From Denitrovibrio acetiphilus DSM 12809 (GTDB lineage Bacteria; Chrysiogenota; Deferribacteres; Deferribacterales; Geovibrionaceae): a stretch of DNA of 64,000 nucleotides. Under the pieces are notes generated by a model. The model ran no database searches and had not been told where the DNA came from. It worked only from the letters and a program-made list of their open reading frames with translations. Made by a program: the position numbers and the translations under genes. How positions within the stretch are numbered: the first letter of the stretch is position 1; each line of letters starts with the position of its first letter. Shown one piece after another: positions 44,274-52,908 of the stretch. The stretch spans positions 1,612,001-1,676,000 of the forward strand of contig NC_013943.1 in NCBI RefSeq assembly GCF_000025725.1, read 5' to 3'.

Positions 44274-44743
44274 TACTTATCCTCAATAAAAATTGTTGTT
44301 GTCCCGGCAGATTTTGAAAGATGTCTCTCAATACCGGAAACAATTATCTCTGTCACTACAAGCTCACATGAAGCAAAAACTTTTGCATCGAAAAGATGTC
44401 CTCCGAAAACTTCACCGGAAGCCTTGGACACCATGGTATGAAGGTGGACGTCAGCTTCATCATTTTCATCAGGAAAGATGTTGCCTGAAAGCCCCAAAAG
44501 CTCCAAAGGACCAGCCATCTGATGGATAGTCATTCTGGCATTGGTCAGAGGAAGCGTTGCTCCGGTTTTAATCCCGCGGAATCTAACGTCTGTAACAGAA
44601 CCTACAGCTGAAACAAGCATAGCATTTTTGACATCAGCCTCTTTCGCAAAGTTCTTAAGCGACTCATGGATATTTTCACCCTGAGATATCTTTAGGATGA
44701 AACGTCTGCCGTTTTCGCAGCTTTTAAACCATGCTCCTTTCAT
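44273..44743 (-). CDS. PPC/DUF296-domain protein inside the citrate lyase operon
   Basis: 156 residues. The PPC (plant and prokaryote conserved) fold is seen in GRRFILKISQGENIHESLKNFAKE, NAMLVSAVGSVTDVRFRG, EVFGGHLFDAKVFASCELVVTEI and metal-type histidines in DVHLHTMV. Family members form trimers; plant relatives bind AT-rich DNA, bacterial roles are mostly unknown. It is not part of the standard cit gene set. Its start overlaps citD by 4 bp and its stop abuts citE, so it is co-translated with the lyase subunits; a regulatory or assembly role is guesswork. Confidence 0.85.
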   Translation of the reverse strand: MKGAWFKSCENGRRFILKISQGENIHESLKNFAKEADVKNAMLVSAVGSVTDVRFRGIKTGATLPLTNARMTIHQMAGPLELLGLSGNIFPDENDEADVHLHTMVSKASGEVFGGHLFDAKVFASCELVVTEIIVSGIERHLSKSAGTTTIFIEDK

Positions 44744-45012
44744 TTTGCAACTCCTGCCGAACGCTGAACCGCCGTCTTAAGCCTTGCTTCAATAGCATAA
44801 TCAAGAGCGCCTCTGTCGTTTATCCTTATATGGCCATTTTCAACATCAAGTCCTTTCAGAGTGTCCTGAGCCTTGGCTCTTATAAGGTGCTCAAACTGCT
44901 TAGCAACAGTTGACTCGATGTCTATCAGTAATTCTTCAGCCGGCTCTACAAAAACCATTAAGTCGCTTGACTGCATGGTTCCCGCCTGAGCTTTCTTCAT
45001 TATTTTCATCAA
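44740..45012 (-). CDS. citD: Citrate lyase acyl carrier protein (gamma subunit)
   Basis: 90 residues. The motif AQAGTMQSSDLMVFVEP near the N-terminus contains the serine that carries the phosphoribosyl-dephospho-CoA group, and GALDYAIEARLKTAVQR is typical of the C-terminus. Overlaps citC and the PPC gene by 4 bp each. Confidence 0.93.
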   Translation of the reverse strand: MMKIMKKAQAGTMQSSDLMVFVEPAEELLIDIESTVAKQFEHLIRAKAQDTLKGLDVENGHIRINDRGALDYAIEARLKTAVQRSAGVAK

Positions 45013-46022
45013 TGCCTCCCTGACATTTGAGAAGTATTTATTTCATTATTAAATTCGTCAGAATTTATATATTCCATCGTTGAAGGGGGCAGATAGTTAA
45101 CTGCCTCCTGTGCTCGACCTTCTATAAGAAGCCGACGCACCTTTGATGCACTTATAGCATCACATCCGGTTTTAAGTCTCTCAATCTCTTCAAAGCTTAT
45201 ACCACTTAAGGGGAGTATACTACGCATTCCGCTGTTATACGCCCCCGTTATTTTGCAATAAGGCTCTGTTCCTGCAAAACGGGTTGTAATATTAAAGAAA
45301 GGAGCGATATATTTAACAAAAATATTAAGATCAGTCTCAAGCTGGTGAAGGCTGACATCTGTTTCTGCATCTATAAAATATGAAGGGAATGTTCCGCGGC
45401 TCACAGCGTAATACCCAGTAGGCAGCACTGTTACATTGTCCAGATGTGCCACCCCTTTTTCCACAAGCCTGTAACGCACACGGAAAGGGAACGAAGATGA
45501 ATCTTCTTCCACAACAAACACATACAGGTGATCACACTTTGCTGCCGCCTGTTCCACAAGATACTGATGCCCTTTGGTGAAAGGATTGCAGTTCATTATC
45601 ACTGCTCCATTGTCACCTTTCCTGACACAGCTTTTATATTTACGCAGATAATCCTTGATACCACTGCCGTATTCCAGCAGAGCAACCTTAGATGTTACAC
45701 TCAGTAAATGAAAATTAAGTGCTGTAAAAGCGTGATATAATTCGGGTTTTGTAAAGATAAGAAATGACTCATGACCAGCCTCAAAACCATTAGCAACAAG
45801 CGAAGTAATAAGTTCTGAGTATATTTCCGAAGCCTGACTGTCCTGAGAAACAGCTATCATTTTTAAAATGTAGCCATCCCTCGCACCAGTAGCTATAAGT
45901 TTCCCTTTAGAATCATGGATGCCCATTACTACATCGTAATGGTCGTCGTACTGCAAATTGTATGAAGCCAAAAGCTCTCTGACCATTAAGATATCTCTAT
46001 CCGTCAGAAGTTGCTCAACCAT
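45009..46022 (-). CDS. citC: [Citrate (pro-3S)-lyase] ligase
   Basis: 337 residues from ATG 46022, chosen because GAGG lies 5-6 bp upstream; an earlier in-frame start has no such site. An N-terminal GNAT-like region is followed by the nucleotidyltransferase motif GAVIMNCNPFTKGHQYLVEQA and a later SASKVRRLL. It acetylates CitD with ATP and acetate to activate the lyase. First gene of the cit operon; no citrate transporter or CitAB sensor is adjacent. Confidence 0.92.
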   Translation of the reverse strand: MVEQLLTDRDILMVRELLASYNLQYDDHYDVVMGIHDSKGKLIATGARDGYILKMIAVSQDSQASEIYSELITSLVANGFEAGHESFLIFTKPELYHAFTALNFHLLSVTSKVALLEYGSGIKDYLRKYKSCVRKGDNGAVIMNCNPFTKGHQYLVEQAAAKCDHLYVFVVEEDSSSFPFRVRYRLVEKGVAHLDNVTVLPTGYYAVSRGTFPSYFIDAETDVSLHQLETDLNIFVKYIAPFFNITTRFAGTEPYCKITGAYNSGMRSILPLSGISFEEIERLKTGCDAISASKVRRLLIEGRAQEAVNYLPPSTMEYINSDEFNNEINTSQMSGRH

Positions 46023-46484
46023 TTTTTCCTCAAAAACATTAAAGTTTCGATACTTTCTAAACGTATGATATATCAAGAAAAACTAATTACAAGCATTCTT
46101 TTAAACTCTCTTTTAACCACGCAGGATATAAAAGTGTGTTGACTAATACAGAACAAAAAAGGATTTATTATCAGGATATTAGAAATATGATTATCTAATA
46201 CATATATGAAAGTTTAACGTTTCACACATCAAAATATAAAACAAGTTGATACAGAGAACTACTTAATTTAAAGAAAATATACTTATTTTACTTTTTCTAT
46301 GTCTCCATATTAATAAAAATTACCTTATAACATAAAAACTAGCCCTGAGCTTTATTCAAATCTGGTCCTTGTTTTGCCACCTTATTTCAATATAATTTTC
46401 ATACATTTTGCGGAGAGATAAGTAATCAATGTTTTGGATGTCATTATTATATACAGAATTGTATTAAACTGTGCGGAGGCTTCT
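46023..46484. other. Divergent promoter region of cit operon and chemoreceptor
   Basis: An AT-rich 460-bp gap with no gene I can support. For the chemoreceptor, TTGTTT (46369-46374) and TATAAT (46391-46396), 16 bp apart, are a possible promoter. I see no clear FNR-type palindrome. Confidence 0.45.
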
Positions 46485-48233
46485 TTGAAACTTAAAACTA
46501 AAATAATATTTGCTGCTGTGGCGGTAATGATAATTACTGTAATTATCATCCTTACACAAACAACTACGAAGTCATATGGGCAGCAGCTTAATATGACTCA
46601 AGAACACCTTAAAAAAGAAGCATATTATCTTTCAAAAAGTATCAATACATGGGTTAACAGCCACGTAACTGTTCTTGAAGCAATGGCAAAAGGCTTATCA
46701 GAAAATACCATATCAAAGGATGAAATTTCTGACAGGATTATTCCATTTAATAACCAGTTTGACTTCAAATCATTTCTTGTTGTTTTTGAGGGGACAAACA
46801 AAGTTGTCCAGTCCGAAGGCTGGGTTCCTCCATCAGACTGGAACCCGCATACGCGCGACTGGTATGTAGATCTAAAAAATACAGAAAAAACCGGGCTGTC
46901 TGCCCCTTTTATTCATTCTCAGTATAAAACAGAAGCACTTGTGCTTAATTCACCTCTTTTTACAGACAACAGGTTTTCAGGTGCAATAAGCACCACTTTA
47001 GAACTAAAGCCTCTTATCAAAGCTGTTGAAACAAAAATTGGTAAATCAGGCTACAGCTTTATTATATACAAAGACGGCACAATGATAGCCAACCCTAATA
47101 AATCTTTGATAATGAAAGCAAATGCATTTGATAAAATGCCTGGGTTTAAAGAACTGGTAGAAAAATCTGACAGCGGAACATATGAGTATAATTTTAACGG
47201 CATACAGAAAATGCTATATTACTATGTGGTTCCCGCCAATGGCTGGATATGCGCAATCACAATTGATAAAAACGAAATAGTCCAGCCAATTAAAAGCCAG
47301 ACTTTAACTATTATTATTACAAGTATATTCCTGATGGTTCTAAGTGCATGTCTCCTAATGGCTTTCCTTATTTATGGGTTTAAACCACTTGATAAGCTTG
47401 TAATAATGCTGGCTGACATTTCTGAAGGAGAAGGAGACCTTACCAAAAAACTTGAAGCAGGTGGTAAAGATGAACTGAATCAGGCTGGGCACTATTTCAA
47501 CAAATTTATCCAGAAACTTTCAGAAAGCCTCAAAAGTGTTGTAAGCCTTTCCGCTGATGCTGCAAATGAAAGCGAAAACATCAACCATACAATAGAAGTC
47601 ATGGCATCTGAACTGCATAAACAGGCACAGGACATACTAGGCCTTGCCGGAGCAATAGAAGAAATGAATACAACAGTATTGCAGGTGAGTGAAAATGCAA
47701 ACACCGCAGCATCACAAGCAGAAGAAACAAAAGAAAATGCCAAAGAAGGCAAACAGGCAGTCAATGATACTGTAAAAATGATGGAACAGATCAATTCTTT
47801 TGTCAAAGAATCAGCAGATGTCATTGCAAGAATGACCTCTTCCGTAACTCAGATCAATGATATAACTATAGTTATAAATGACATAGCAGACCAAACCAAC
47901 TTGCTTGCCCTCAATGCCGCCATAGAAGCAGCTAGAGCAGGAGAACACGGAAGAGGGTTTGCAGTTGTGGCAGACGAAGTACGTAAACTTGCTGAAAGAA
48001 CACAAACAGCCACAAGCGAAATATCAAAAATGGTTGATGAAATACAAGCTGAGTCAGAAAATGTCAGCACCAGTATAAAAAGCGGTGTTGATACAGTTCA
48101 AAGAGGTAAAGAAATTGCTCAAATATCTAATGATAAACTTGATATGATCATAGATGTTGCCACTGTGACATTAGACATGGTAACACAAATGGCAACAGCA
48201 TCAGAACAACAGGCAGCAAGAGCGTGTAAATAA
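46485..48233 (+). pseudogene. Methyl-accepting chemotaxis protein, 5' part, interrupted by IS element
   Basis: Start at TTG 46485, with GGAGG five bases upstream. One membrane helix ([20 protein letters not shown]), a dCache-type periplasmic sensor (about 35-275; [30 protein letters not shown]), a second helix ([22 protein letters not shown]), HAMP, and the signalling domain with [37 protein letters not shown]. Native sequence ends at 48219 and five foreign codons follow (RACK-stop). The missing 50 residues are at 49507-49666. The signalling tip is intact, so a shortened receptor could still be made. Confidence 0.9.
48212..48219. repeat. Target-site duplication, left copy
   Basis: GGCAGCAA, repeated exactly at 49507-49514 on the other side of the insertion sequence. 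Removing the element plus one copy restores the chemoreceptor reading frame (...EQQAATTTEIS...). Confidence 0.92.
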
Positions 48234-49506
48234 AAGTGTGTAAACGTCGTATGTGTTAAACTAACATGCGAGGTTTATGATGAAATTCAACAAGGACAAA
48301 CTGAAAGATCTGCTTGCTGAAAGCGATGTAAAGACCACAGAAGACCTTCAGGTGTTTATGCGTGACATGATGAAAGAAGTCATAGAAACGCTCTACGAAG
48401 GTGAGCTTGAAGCTCATTTAGGCTATAAGAAACATGAACCGAACGTAAGTGACGGCAACAGCCGTAACGGTCGTTCTTCCAAGAAAGTACAATCACAAAT
48501 GGGCGAAATGGAACTCGAAGTACCCCGTGATCGCCTATCAACCTTTTCGCCTGAAATAGTCAAGAAACGCCAGACAGATATATCAGGCATTGAAGCTAAA
48601 GTAATTTCCATGTATGCCAGGGGTATGAGTAACCGTGACATCAAAGAGCACATCTTTGATATCTACGGTCATGAGCTATCGCCGGAGACAGTCAGCGTTA
48701 TTACAGCCAAGATTCTCCCACAGGCTAAAGAATGGCAGAACAGAGCCTTGGAAGAGATATACGCCATCGTCTTTATGGACGGCATGGTTTTAAAGATGCG
48801 TGTGGACGGAGCTGTTCGCAACGTCACTATCTACTTTGTGATCGGCATCAGCATGGAAGGTCATAAATCCTGTCTGGGGCTGTATCTTGCCGAGACAGAA
48901 TCCGCTAAATACTGGCTGACAGTTATGAACGAGCTAAAGAACCGTGGAGTACAGGATATTCTTATCTTTGCCGTAGACAACCTCAAGGGCATCTCAGAAG
49001 CTATAACAGCCGCTTTTCCACAGTCTGAGATTCAGAAATGCGTAGTCCATCAGATACGCAACTCTCTCCGCTTTGTGCCCTGGAAGGAGCGTAAGACTGT
49101 GGCTGCTGACCTCAAGAAAATCTATGCCGCAGCGACCGAGGAACAAGCCAGAGCTGAGCTGGATGCCTTTGCTGAGAAGTGGGACAGCAAATATCCTAAC
49201 ATCTCGAAATCATGGCGGAACAACTGGACTGAGCTTTCTACGTATTTCAAATATTCCAAGGAGCTCAGGAAGCTGATTTATACCACGAATCCGGTTGAGA
49301 GCTTCCATTCTGCCATCAGGAAATCAACCAAAGGAAAAGGAGCCTTTCCGACGGAAGAATCCCTTGTAAAGCTCTTATATTTAGCTATTTTAGGTATCGA
49401 AAAGAAATGGACTATGCCAATCAGGGATTGGGGTGTAATATACTCACAGCTATATATCAACTATGAAGACAGAATTACGACTTTACACAGTTAATATGAC
49501 ACGCTC
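48220..49506 (+). mobile_element. IS256-family insertion sequence, 1,287 bp
   Basis: Bounded by terminal inverted repeats GAGCGTGT...ACACGCTC, perfect for 8 bp and matching again at TGTGTAAA about 18-25 bp in. Flanked by an 8-bp duplication (GGCAGCAA). It carries one full transposase gene and inserted into a chemoreceptor gene. The intact ends, ORF and duplication indicate a recent and potentially active element. Confidence 0.95.
48277..49494 (+). CDS. IS256-family (mutator type) transposase
   Basis: 405 residues of the MULE/IS256 DDE family. FMRDMMKEVIETLYEGELEAHLGY and PRDRLSTFSPEIVKKRQ near the N-terminus; catalytic acids in YAIVFMDGMVLK, IFAVDNLKGI and TTNPVESFHSAIRK; KCVVHQIRNSLRFV between them. 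Full length without stops. It catalyses cut-and-copy transposition of the surrounding element. Confidence 0.96.
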   Translation: MMKFNKDKLKDLLAESDVKTTEDLQVFMRDMMKEVIETLYEGELEAHLGYKKHEPNVSDGNSRNGRSSKKVQSQMGEMELEVPRDRLSTFSPEIVKKRQTDISGIEAKVISMYARGMSNRDIKEHIFDIYGHELSPETVSVITAKILPQAKEWQNRALEEIYAIVFMDGMVLKMRVDGAVRNVTIYFVIGISMEGHKSCLGLYLAETESAKYWLTVMNELKNRGVQDILIFAVDNLKGISEAITAAFPQSEIQKCVVHQIRNSLRFVPWKERKTVAADLKKIYAAATEEQARAELDAFAEKWDSKYPNISKSWRNNWTELSTYFKYSKELRKLIYTTNPVESFHSAIRKSTKGKGAFPTEESLVKLLYLAILGIEKKWTMPIRDWGVIYSQLYINYEDRITTLHS

Positions 49507-49666
49507 GGCAGCAACCACCACAGAAATCAGCAACAGCGTCTCTCATATATCTAACGCTTCACAAACAACAGAACAGCAGCTTAATGAACTTATGGATATT
49601 TCAAAAAATCTCAGCCGGCTTTCTGATACTCTGAAAGAAACTGTCAGCATATTTAAGATTGCTTAA
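49507..49666 (+). pseudogene. Methyl-accepting chemotaxis protein, 3' remainder
   Basis: After the right target duplication the frame reads AATTTEISNSVSHISNASQT...ETVSIFKIA, the expected C-terminal end of the interrupted receptor. It is a displaced gene end, not an independent gene; the upstream ATG in this frame lies in the insertion sequence. Confidence 0.92.
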
Positions 49667-49700
49667 CACCTTGATTTTCTTAAGGGCAATACCGAAGATA

Positions 49701-49736
49701 GATCAGTTAACCTGCTTTCTAAAAGGTTAACTGATC
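49701..49736. other. Perfect 12-bp inverted repeat
   Basis: GATCAGTTAACC-N12-GGTTAACTGATC, between the chemoreceptor end and its terminator. No T-run follows directly. Could be a processing hairpin or protein-binding palindrome. Confidence 0.7.
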
Positions 49737-49765
49737 AGCCTTAGCCAATGAAGGCTCATTTTTTT
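49737..49765 (+). terminator. Terminator of the chemoreceptor gene
   Basis: AGCCTT (49737-49742) with AAGGCT (49751-49756), then CA and seven T. It overlaps the stop of the convergent methyltransferase gene. Confidence 0.75.
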
Positions 49766-50520
49766 ACTATTATCAGACCAAGATTAACTATTGTAGCATA
49801 AGCGAGATTAACACCATCTTCAGAATACTTTTCAAGCTCTGCTCTTATCACAGCATTGTCCGGTTCAACGTTGTATTCTCTGATCTCATCAGCAAGTTTT
49901 TCGACCATTTCCTCAATGCTTCTGTGCCTTTCCCACTCATCAGTCATTGGTGTATGGGTATAATTAAGCTTATTCTCATCCAGCCACTTGATAAAGCTAT
50001 CAGCAAAATCAAGCTTCATGGGGGCAATACCGAATTTTGCATACACATTCATAACCATTTCAGGCTCAACACGTCCGTGCCAACCGAGAAAGACCACATT
50101 TTCTAATGCATAATCAACCATTTTAGCAAAATCTTCCGGAGTTTTAACCGCAGGGGTTATTGTGCAGAATGTCACATCCCATCTTTCATCAGTCGTATAC
50201 TCTTTCCAGTTCACTCTGATACTTTTAAGATTAGACAACCCTTCGTCTCTGGCATCAGCGTCCATTATAGCGAGCATGTCTTCTGATATGTCTGTACCGG
50301 TGACATCCTTAGCTATTTTAGCCAGACGCAGAGTATAGCGCCCTGTACCACAGCCTATATCAAGAATCGTCTTCCCTTTCAGCGGAACACCTTTCTCCTG
50401 AATCATTTCAATTACGCTATCTTCAAACCCAGTGGTCTCATCTTTAAATCTGGGATAAGTAGCAGCTCTTTTATTCCACTTTTCCGCCATATTAAATTTA
50501 GTTGTTTTCTGTCTCAGCAT
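49756..50520 (-). CDS. Class I SAM-dependent methyltransferase
   Basis: 254 residues from ATG 50520, which follows AGGAG at a good distance; a GTG 9 codons upstream would overlap tonB. SAM-binding motif ILDIGCGTGRYTLRLAK at about 52-68 and acidic VTGTDISEDML. The substrate is unknown. It is the last gene of the TonB receptor operon, so the target may be related to a chelate, cobamide or porphyrin taken up by that system, but this is only context. Confidence 0.8.
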   Translation of the reverse strand: MLRQKTTKFNMAEKWNKRAATYPRFKDETTGFEDSVIEMIQEKGVPLKGKTILDIGCGTGRYTLRLAKIAKDVTGTDISEDMLAIMDADARDEGLSNLKSIRVNWKEYTTDERWDVTFCTITPAVKTPEDFAKMVDYALENVVFLGWHGRVEPEMVMNVYAKFGIAPMKLDFADSFIKWLDENKLNYTHTPMTDEWERHRSIEEMVEKLADEIREYNVEPDNAVIRAELEKYSEDGVNLAYATIVNLGLIIVKK

Positions 50521-50533
50521 CGGTAATCTCCTG

Positions 50534-51298
50534 CTATATTTCTGCACCGTTTATAGTAAAGCTTACGGGCAGACTGATAATTATATCTTTATTGAAGCTA
50601 ACATTAAAGGGGGCAGATTTGTTTATTGATTTAAGTACAATTTTATCCAGCGCTTTATACCCCGAAGAGTCCAGTATAGTAATGTTTTTAAGCTGACCAA
50701 CGGGAGAAAGGCATATCTCGACTTTCACAACGCCTGTCCAGCCCATTCTTCTTGCCGCAGAGGGGTAGCTCAGGTTATTTTTTATCTTATGTCTTATCTT
50801 ATCAAGTTTCTCATATGAAACTAAATTTGATGTATCAATAGGCGCAGGCACAGCATCAGGAACCACTTCTTCAACCAGAGGGGCTTCCTGTGTAAATGTC
50901 TCACTCTCCGGAGTAACTTCCGGCAAAGACTTAACCTGTTCATATGCGGTTAACTCAACCTGAGGCTCAGGTTCAGCAATTTCTTTGAAAACCGGAGCTT
51001 CCAAAGCTTTAACTTTTTCCACAGGCTTTTTTTTCGCAACCTTTGCTTTTGTTATCTCCTTTTTGATAACGGGTTTAACCTTCATCAACGGCTTTGTTTC
51101 TTCGGGGGCTTTTGCAGTTATAGGAACCGGACGTTTTTTTACATACCGAACAGTTACATCAGAAAAAGCAGCGGGGGTGAGCTTCGCATAAACTGTCTTA
51201 TCGTTCAGATCAAGACGGTACGCAATCATTATATGCAAAGCAATCGACAGAACCACTGTAACGTAAAATATTTTATATTCTTCATATTTTTTCAACAT
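50534..51298 (-). CDS. tonB: TonB energy-transducing protein
   Basis: 254 residues from ATG 51298 (MLKKYEEYKIFY). One N-terminal membrane anchor (YVTVVLSIALHIMIAY), a Lys/Glu/Pro-rich periplasmic spacer, and a TonB C-terminal domain with SYPSAARRMGWTGVVKVEICLS and ILDSSGYKALDKIVLKSI. It couples the inner-membrane proton gradient to outer-membrane receptors. ExbB/ExbD are not in the window. Overlaps the preceding gene by 17 bp. Confidence 0.9.
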   Translation of the reverse strand: MLKKYEEYKIFYVTVVLSIALHIMIAYRLDLNDKTVYAKLTPAAFSDVTVRYVKKRPVPITAKAPEETKPLMKVKPVIKKEITKAKVAKKKPVEKVKALEAPVFKEIAEPEPQVELTAYEQVKSLPEVTPESETFTQEAPLVEEVVPDAVPAPIDTSNLVSYEKLDKIRHKIKNNLSYPSAARRMGWTGVVKVEICLSPVGQLKNITILDSSGYKALDKIVLKSINKSAPFNVSFNKDIIISLPVSFTINGAEI

Positions 51299-52907
51299 TA
51301 ATAACCGCCGGTCTGATAATGCCGAATTTACTGACAAAATCATGCAAAAAAATATCCCTTACGCTAATGACTACAGTAAGGTCAGTCTTCATAACTTCTT
51401 TAATAAGAGAGAACCACCCTTCTCCCTTAAGCTCCAGCTTTCCTGCTTCATCTATAAAAACATATTTACTGTCTTTCATATCTCTTCTGACAGTTTCAAT
51501 GCCATACTGAAGTGCTGTTTCCGAAAAAATAAACTTACCCGTCCTGTCTCTCTGGCAAAACAGCTCAGTTCCATTGCTGCGGAGATTCCTGATATAATAT
51601 TTGTCCTTCACAGGCTCCAACTGATGCGCGAAGGCACAGAAACCGCAAACACCCAGAAACGAAAGCCTTTCAGCCTCTTTCAGCATAAATGTAGTTTTAC
51701 CGGAATTAACCCCACCCGTGACAATTATCACATTTGCAAATTGCTTCTCAGCCACAGAGTGTGCGGTTGTAACAAGGGAACGGAAAGTTCTCACGGGATT
51801 TTTCATGGCGCCTCTCCCTGCGAAGATTGGTTCAACAGCATTTCTTGTAATACCTGCTGTTTGAAGGGCAGTCTTTATTGTGTCCCCGTATCTCTTCTGA
51901 ATAAAGTTCCTGATAACCGGATGGGTGATTTCAAATGTTATCCCTGTGATGAATAAAGCCATAAAATATGCTCTAAACACCATCCTTACTCCTCCGGATA
52001 TCGCAACAACTGATAACACGCCATTCCCGTCAGCAGCATATATAAAAACACCTGACAGAAAAGATATCACAATGATAGGAAGCCAGAACTTCAGCTTAAG
52101 AAATTTCTTAAGCATATTGCGGTAACGCACTGCTGTATATACACTGAATATCAGCATCATAGGTATCACGACACTGTTTTCCGACAAAAAGATAAAAGTC
52201 ATAATCACACATATCAGATTCGCTGCCATCCATGGAAAAGATGGTTCAGGGGAAGAACCCATGGCAGGCTCTGACTGAACCTGTGGGGCAACGGGAATTT
52301 CTTTGATATAAAGCATATGAGCCGGCTTATTCTCGATAGACCTTCCTACGTTATATCCCGCAACAGCAACAATGCAACCCCACACAGCATAAACTGATGC
52401 AATGATCATAATACCGGCAACAGGAGTGAGGCTTTTCAGCCCTGTAACCCCTGCTGTTTCCTCAATAAATGTCGCATACAATATATATATATTTGCTCCA
52501 TACATCATAAGCATACGTATGAATTTATGAACAAGAGTGTACAGCAGCGCCAGAGAACCGCCCAGAGCAAAGCCAAAAACATTACTCCCCAGAATCTTCT
52601 GCCCGGCTTCCATCAGACAGCCTTCAAAAGATATAGATATAGCTGGATTTATAATCTTGTGACTAGGGGAAAAGAATTTAAGTATTGCAGCTGTCAGCCC
52701 TGCCCGCCAGAAAAGCCCCTGTTCTCTCCATCTGGCATTAATTCCCGAAAGTAGTGCAATACCAATGCTTGCCATTATGTATCCCTTCATGGGTACTTTC
52801 AGGTTATGCAGCAGAGACCCGAGCAGAAGCTCAGAGGTGCCCCAGACACCTCCGGCAACCGCTCCTCTTTCCCATTTGTTTTGCAGAGTCGTTTTATCTT
52901 TTGTCAT
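51282..52907 (-). CDS. Polytopic membrane protein fused to a THEP1-like NTPase
   Basis: 541 residues. Residues 1-205 have about five hydrophobic segments (GAVAGGVWGTSELLLGSLLHN, GYIMASIGIALLSG). Residues 230-375 contain further membrane helices (FWLPIIVISFLSGVFIYAA) and a soluble loop, reminiscent of an ECF-type T component. From about 390 a nucleotide-binding domain begins: Walker A VTGGVNSGKTT (396-406) and Walker B YVFIDEAGKLEL, as in the NTPase_1/THEP1 family. I do not know this architecture as a described transporter. It lies 1 bp after the TonB receptor gene and overlaps tonB, suggesting the inner-membrane step of the same uptake pathway. Confidence 0.72.
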   Translation of the reverse strand: MTKDKTTLQNKWERGAVAGGVWGTSELLLGSLLHNLKVPMKGYIMASIGIALLSGINARWREQGLFWRAGLTAAILKFFSPSHKIINPAISISFEGCLMEAGQKILGSNVFGFALGGSLALLYTLVHKFIRMLMMYGANIYILYATFIEETAGVTGLKSLTPVAGIMIIASVYAVWGCIVAVAGYNVGRSIENKPAHMLYIKEIPVAPQVQSEPAMGSSPEPSFPWMAANLICVIMTFIFLSENSVVIPMMLIFSVYTAVRYRNMLKKFLKLKFWLPIIVISFLSGVFIYAADGNGVLSVVAISGGVRMVFRAYFMALFITGITFEITHPVIRNFIQKRYGDTIKTALQTAGITRNAVEPIFAGRGAMKNPVRTFRSLVTTAHSVAEKQFANVIIVTGGVNSGKTTFMLKEAERLSFLGVCGFCAFAHQLEPVKDKYYIRNLRSNGTELFCQRDRTGKFIFSETALQYGIETVRRDMKDSKYVFIDEAGKLELKGEGWFSLIKEVMKTDLTVVISVRDIFLHDFVSKFGIIRPAVINVEKI

Positions 52908-52908
52908 A

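Noticed and set aside
49463-49666. Independent small gene after the transposase
   Set aside because: Its first residues are insertion-sequence DNA and the rest is the severed C-terminus of the chemoreceptor.
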